Source: Citrifermentans bremense R1
GTDB lineage: Bacteria; Desulfobacterota; Desulfuromonadia; Geobacterales; Geobacteraceae
DNA: 50,197 nt
Direction of reading: 5' to 3'
Assembly (NCBI RefSeq): GCF_000426865.1
Contig: NZ_AUGE01000028.1
Location: forward strand, 1-50,197
How positions within the stretch are numbered: position 1 is the first letter of the stretch; each line of letters begins with the position of its first letter. Made by a program: the position numbers and the translations under genes. The notes beneath the pieces were generated by a model that did not search any database, had not been told where the DNA came from, and saw only the letters and a program-made list of their open reading frames with translations. Shown one piece after another: positions 44,458 through 50,197 of the stretch.

Positions 44458-44769
44458 ATGAAAACGATACTCGCACTGGCACTCATCTTAACATCTGCCA
44501 CCTTGCTGCAGGCAGCACAAGAAGTGCCGCCCTCAGGAACCAAACTTGGCAGTGTTACAGGAGGGGTATTCAAGGATGCTCACCTGGTGATCGACAACAA
44601 ATGCGTTTCCTGCCATTCGGCACAGCGGATTGAGCAAGCCTTGGCGGCCGGCAAGGACATGCAGAGCATCCAGCATCGCATGGAGCAAAAAGGCGTCAAG
44701 CTCACTGCCGACGAACAGACTGTGCTGGGAATTTTTTGGAAAGATAGCCCCTTGCGAAAGAAGAAGTGA
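44458..44769 (+). CDS. monoheme c-type cytochrome
   Basis: A 103-residue periplasmic protein with a signal peptide (1-19) and one heme-binding motif CVSCH (Cys49, Cys52, His53). Met68 or Met75 could be the sixth heme ligand. Small single-heme carriers like this shuttle electrons between larger cytochromes in Geobacter-type bacteria. ATG with AAAGGAG upstream. Transcribed alone, convergent with the L,D-transpeptidase gene. Confidence 0.88.
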   Translation: MKTILALALILTSATLLQAAQEVPPSGTKLGSVTGGVFKDAHLVIDNKCVSCHSAQRIEQALAAGKDMQSIQHRMEQKGVKLTADEQTVLGIFWKDSPLRKKK

Positions 44770-44786
44770 GCTGACGCAGCCGGACA

Positions 44787-44845
44787 TGCCGGTGGGGTTG
44801 AGAGTTACTGTGCCAGACTCACCTCCACCGGCACGCCCTTTTTTT
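44787..44845 (+). terminator. terminator of the cytochrome gene
   Basis: TGCCGGTGG pairs with CCACCGGCA (44787-44795 with 44825-44833), followed five bases later by seven T (44839-44845). The 3' part lies inside the convergent L,D-transpeptidase gene. The 29-base loop is long, so function is uncertain. Confidence 0.4.
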
Positions 44846-45728
44846 CCAACATGGCACGAACCAACTTCGAAAAATCCGTTTTTGCTAGCAGCCCCTCATC
44901 ATAGAGTCGCTTCAGCGCCTGGCCTACAGTCGGTTCATTCTCCCGGCATCGATGTACTTCGATCAGGACCTTACCGTCACGTACACAGATCTTCAACGGC
45001 TGGTACACCACTACGACACTCATACCAACATGCGCCAGTTCGAATAGGGTTGTTATGTCTTCAGGGTAGAGCCGTAGGCAACCGTGGCTTGACCTGCGGC
45101 CAATCCCCCACGGTCTGTTAGTGCCGTGAATGAGGATATTGGCCCGGGAGAGGCGCAGCGCATGTGTGCCCAGGGGGTTGCTGGGCCCTGGCGGCACGAT
45201 TGGCGGTAATCCTGGCACTTCATGTCGTATTGCGTCTGGGACATGCCAGGAGGGGCTGGTTATTTTTTCTATAACTGTGTAAGTGCCCAAGGGGGTTTCA
45301 GCACCTTCGTCCCCAATGCCCAGCGGGAAGGTAAAAACGGCGCCAGATTTTCCCTGTGGGAAAAAATACAGGCGGTACTCCGGTAAATTGACAACGATGT
45401 CAGGATCACTCTGGACACGCGGCACAATCCATTCAGTCGGAACGGTGACAATTGTTCCCGGTTTGGGAACGAACGGGTCGATGCCAAGATTGGCGTTGAC
45501 GATCGAGTAGTAGCCAACATCAAATCGTCGCGCTACCTCTACCAGGGACTCGCCTTTGCCAATGGTGTACTGCTGGATGGCGCCAATGGTGCCCCCGGCC
45601 TCCTGGAATGTGGCAGCGGAGGCAAAGGAAGGCAAGGCGGCAGCTATTAACGAGACAATTATAGATAAAGTTATTGAAGCGAAACCTAGAGAAGGAGTGA
45701 AACCATGACGCGATGGAGAGGTGGCCAT
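44805..45728 (-). CDS. LysM + L,D-transpeptidase (YkuD, ErfK/LdtA type)
   Basis: A 307-residue exported enzyme: signal peptide (to about 38), LysM domain (about 52-97; YTIGKGESLVEVARRFDVG) and YkuD catalytic domain (about 105-245) with His201 in ILIHGTNRP, His215 and Cys217 in SSHGCLRL. The same LysM-YkuD order is found in the E. coli enzymes that attach Braun lipoprotein to peptidoglycan. It starts 10 bases after an Lpp-like lipoprotein gene and has little ribosome-binding site of its own, so it is probably coupled to it. Confidence 0.92.
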   Translation of the reverse strand: MATSPSRHGFTPSLGFASITLSIIVSLIAAALPSFASAATFQEAGGTIGAIQQYTIGKGESLVEVARRFDVGYYSIVNANLGIDPFVPKPGTIVTVPTEWIVPRVQSDPDIVVNLPEYRLYFFPQGKSGAVFTFPLGIGDEGAETPLGTYTVIEKITSPSWHVPDAIRHEVPGLPPIVPPGPSNPLGTHALRLSRANILIHGTNRPWGIGRRSSHGCLRLYPEDITTLFELAHVGMSVVVVYQPLKICVRDGKVLIEVHRCRENEPTVGQALKRLYDEGLLAKTDFSKLVRAMLEKKGVPVEVSLAQ

Positions 45729-45738
45729 GGCGATAGAG

Positions 45739-46077
45739 TTATTTTTTCTGGTTCAGTTCAAAGATCTTCTGAGCCCGTTGCGCAGACTGTTCAGCAGCAG
45801 CAGCGGCAGCTTCAGCTCTTTGTGCGCTCGCCGATGCCGTAGCAGTCGCTTCATCCAGCATCGCTTTATTTGCCAGTTGGGCTTGGTTCACCTGGGCTTC
45901 TAAAGCAGCTACGCGGGCCTCAAGTGAATCAGCTTTGCTCTGAAGAGAAGCATTTCGATTTTCGAGGACGTCGACTCTGCAACTGATGGGGTCGAGCTGC
46001 TTCTGCACAAAGCTCTTTGAGGCGCAGCCCGTTGAAAGAAGCAAAATAGAAACGACTCCCAGAGAGTAGATCTTCAC
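45739..46077 (-). CDS. Lpp-like alanine-zipper lipoprotein
   Basis: A 112-residue lipoprotein: lipobox LSTGC (Cys18), then an almost wholly helical coiled coil with heptads of Leu/Val/Ala (RVDVLENRNASLQSK, LEARVAALEAQVNQ) turning to an alanine-rich zipper, ending in the basic pair Lys-Lys. Braun lipoprotein also ends in a lysine that is joined to diaminopimelate. GTG start with GGGAGGT upstream. In an operon with an ErfK-type L,D-transpeptidase. It is longer than E. coli Lpp (78 residues). An outer-membrane-to-wall tether is the likely role (inference). Confidence 0.85.
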   Translation of the reverse strand: MKIYSLGVVSILLLSTGCASKSFVQKQLDPISCRVDVLENRNASLQSKADSLEARVAALEAQVNQAQLANKAMLDEATATASASAQRAEAAAAAAEQSAQRAQKIFELNQKK

Positions 46078-46195
46078 TTTATACCTCCCTTGCCAAATTA
46101 TTACATGAGCCTAATTTTAACGATGAGGGTTTGAATTTGCAATGCAAGGGAGGTGAAACACGAAATTAATCTATGACTAAATACGAGCCCAAACA

Positions 46196-46232
46196 GCAAA
46201 AAGCCCCGTCGGGAAATCCTGACGGGGCTTTT
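46196..46232 (-). terminator. rRNA operon terminator
   Basis: A 10-bp stem AAGCCCCGTC/GACGGGGCTT (46201-46210 with 46221-46230) with flanking A and T runs. On the minus strand it lies just past 5S and is followed by TTTTT. Confidence 0.9.
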
Positions 46233-46242
46233 CTATTAAATT

Positions 46243-46358
<116 letters not shown>

Positions 46359-46454
46359 AAACTCTTAGCTCGAACCTCTACGGCTCTCGCAATATATTTC
46401 TCTACAATTGCATCTTCGTGATTTGTAGGTTTTGACCGCTAGCAGTTTATGATC

Positions 46455-46477
46455 GGGGGGTGGGAGACCCACCCCCC
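46455..46477 (-). other. 23S-5S spacer hairpin
   Basis: A perfect 10-bp GGGGGGTGGG/CCCACCCCCC hairpin with a 3-base loop in the spacer between 23S and 5S. No T run follows, so it is more likely a processing or barrier structure than a terminator. Confidence 0.6.
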
Positions 46478-46495
46478 TCTCTAAGAATTTTTTAT

Positions 46496-49452
<2,957 letters not shown>

Positions 49453-49491
49453 TAAAAAAACTGTAAATCGATCAAAACTGCTATGCATACC

Positions 49492-49507
49492 CCAGAAGCA
49501 ATTGACA
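49492..49507 (+). repeat. 16-bp direct repeat, copy 1
   Basis: CCAGAAGCAATTGACA in the tRNA-Ala/23S spacer; an identical copy lies at 49824-49839, and both continue into CAATTGAC-type repeats. Confidence 0.7.
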
Positions 49508-49567
49508 ACTGACAAGTCAATTGACAACTAACTCCCGGTTGTTACCTACAAATTCACTATATGCAAT

Positions 49568-49579
49568 TGTCAAAGAACA
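49568..49579 (-). promoter_or_regulatory. boxA antitermination site before 23S
   Basis: Minus strand TGTTCTTTGACA, a close match to rRNA boxA (E. coli TGCTCTTTAACA), in the tRNA-Ala/23S spacer. Confidence 0.6.
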
Positions 49580-49643
49580 CTTGAACCAGATTAAGATTCA
49601 GATTAAGTAAAACCTTAATCTTTATCTTAGTCTGCTTCTAAGA

Positions 49644-49719
49644 TGGTGGAGGTGAACGGGATCGAACCGATGACCCCCTGCGTGCAAGGCAGGTGCTCTC
49701 CCAGCTGAGCTACACCCCC
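49644..49719 (-). tRNA. tRNA-Ala (anticodon TGC)
   Basis: A 76-base cloverleaf on the minus strand starting GGGGGTGTAGCTCAGCTGGG, anticodon loop CTTGCAC, T arm GGTTCGATCCC and encoded CCA. Lies in the 16S-23S spacer. Confidence 0.96.
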
Positions 49720-49742
49720 ATTTTAAATGGGTTTGATAAATG

Positions 49743-49819
49743 TGGTGGGCCTAGGTGGACTCGAACCACCGACCTCACGATTATCAGTCGTGTGCTCTAG
49801 CCAGCTGAGCTACAGGCCC
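49743..49819 (-). tRNA. tRNA-Ile (anticodon GAT)
   Basis: A 77-base cloverleaf on the minus strand starting GGGCCTGTAGCTCAGCTGG, anticodon loop CTGATAA, T arm GGTTCGAGTCC and encoded CCA. Order 16S-Ile-Ala-23S is standard. Confidence 0.96.
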
Positions 49820-49823
49820 CTAT

Positions 49824-49839
49824 CCAGAAGCAATTGACA
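49824..49839 (+). repeat. 16-bp direct repeat, copy 2
   Basis: Identical to 49492-49507 (CCAGAAGCAATTGACA), in the 16S/tRNA-Ile spacer. Confidence 0.7.
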
Positions 49840-49988
49840 GTGGACAATTGACAATTGACAATTAAACCAACTGCCACTTCTCGCGGCCCGTCATCGCTAA
49901 CCATTCATCTCTTAACTTTTAAAGAACAAAGGCCCCAGACATCGAGGCTGTAAGCGTCGTCAATTGTCAATTATCAATTGTCAATTGA
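49831..49988. repeat. CAATTGAC repeat arrays forming an inverted pair
   Basis: The left array (49831-49863) is built of CAATTGACAATTGAC units and the right array (49961-49988) of the complementary CAATTGTCAATT units. About 19 bases can pair with one mismatch across a 97-base interval that includes a boxA-like site. Confidence 0.6.
49917..49928 (-). promoter_or_regulatory. boxA antitermination site after 16S
   Basis: Minus strand TGTTCTTTAAAA, a boxA-like site in the 16S/tRNA-Ile spacer. Confidence 0.5.
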
Positions 49989-50096
49989 TGTCGCTTGGTC
50001 CTTCAAAACTAAACAGTAGACGTCATGTCAATTGTGGGATTGACCTGGATTACCATGACCAGCATCTTACGTGAGCAAGCTCACTGGCTGGTTAGG

Positions 50097-50197
<101 letters not shown>

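Overview
The window comes from a GC-rich, Gram-negative bacterium of the Geobacter type (Desulfuromonadota, formerly Deltaproteobacteria). The genus is inferred from gene content (PilZ, BON, Tim44-like and DUF1015 proteins, a small periplasmic c-type cytochrome, an rtcB-archease pair, mutL-miaA-hfq, and the pgpH-ybeY-dgkA-corC-lnt-prfB order) and from rRNA sequence. It was not checked against a database. The Gram-negative envelope shows in lnt, the lipoproteins and the Lpp/L,D-transpeptidase pair.

Both ends lie in rRNA operons transcribed leftward. Base 1 is just inside the 5' end of one 16S gene, preceded by two tandem -35/-10 promoters. Bases 46196-50197 hold the 3' end of a second 16S gene, tRNA-Ile(GAT), tRNA-Ala(TGC), 23S and 5S, and end in a strong terminator. 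The window is therefore the roughly 46 kb between two direct-repeat rrn operons.

Layout. 0.6-10.5 kb, mostly minus strand: O-acetylhomoserine sulfhydrylase, 4-alpha-glucanotransferase, a second-type FtsH protease, an isolated Cas6-family protein, a Tim44-like protein, an HD/PilZ pair and class II aldolase. 10.5-21.5 kb, minus strand: DUF4140/4139 protein, FKBP, DUF1015, an SPOR-NlpC/P60 lipoprotein, then a long envelope cluster (PgpH-like HD hydrolase, YbeY, DgkA-PAP2 fusion, CorC-like, Lnt, and RF2 with its programmed frameshift). 21.6-24.7 kb: enolase, an RluA-family pseudouridine synthase and isoaspartate methyltransferase. 24.7-25.6 kb holds no convincing protein gene. It contains a promoter, long inverted repeats and an excellent terminator, that is, a candidate noncoding RNA of about 450 nt. 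25.6-31.2 kb: a zinc-finger BCAM0308-like protein, DUF3820, a four-domain S1 protein, the RtcB-archease RNA-repair pair, an HTH/zinc-ribbon regulator and a triple-BON protein. 31.4-34.1 kb: a polar amino-acid ABC transporter. 34.4-41.6 kb: BioD/DRTGG ATPase, DUF512 radical-SAM protein, hfq-miaA-mutL, a short DD-peptidase and YjbQ. 41.6-46.1 kb: a two-gene response-regulator pair, a MoaD-like protein with a structured leader, a monoheme cytochrome, and an Lpp-like lipoprotein with an LysM-YkuD transpeptidase.

The most unusual features are the candidate noncoding RNA; three genes whose -10 box sits only 6-7 bp before the start codon with no ribosome-binding site (probable leaderless mRNAs); Cas6 without any CRISPR array; a leader that can pair with its own Shine-Dalgarno sequence; and gene fusions in lipid-carrier and transport functions. 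All functional calls rest on motif recognition by eye. No search or folding program was run.
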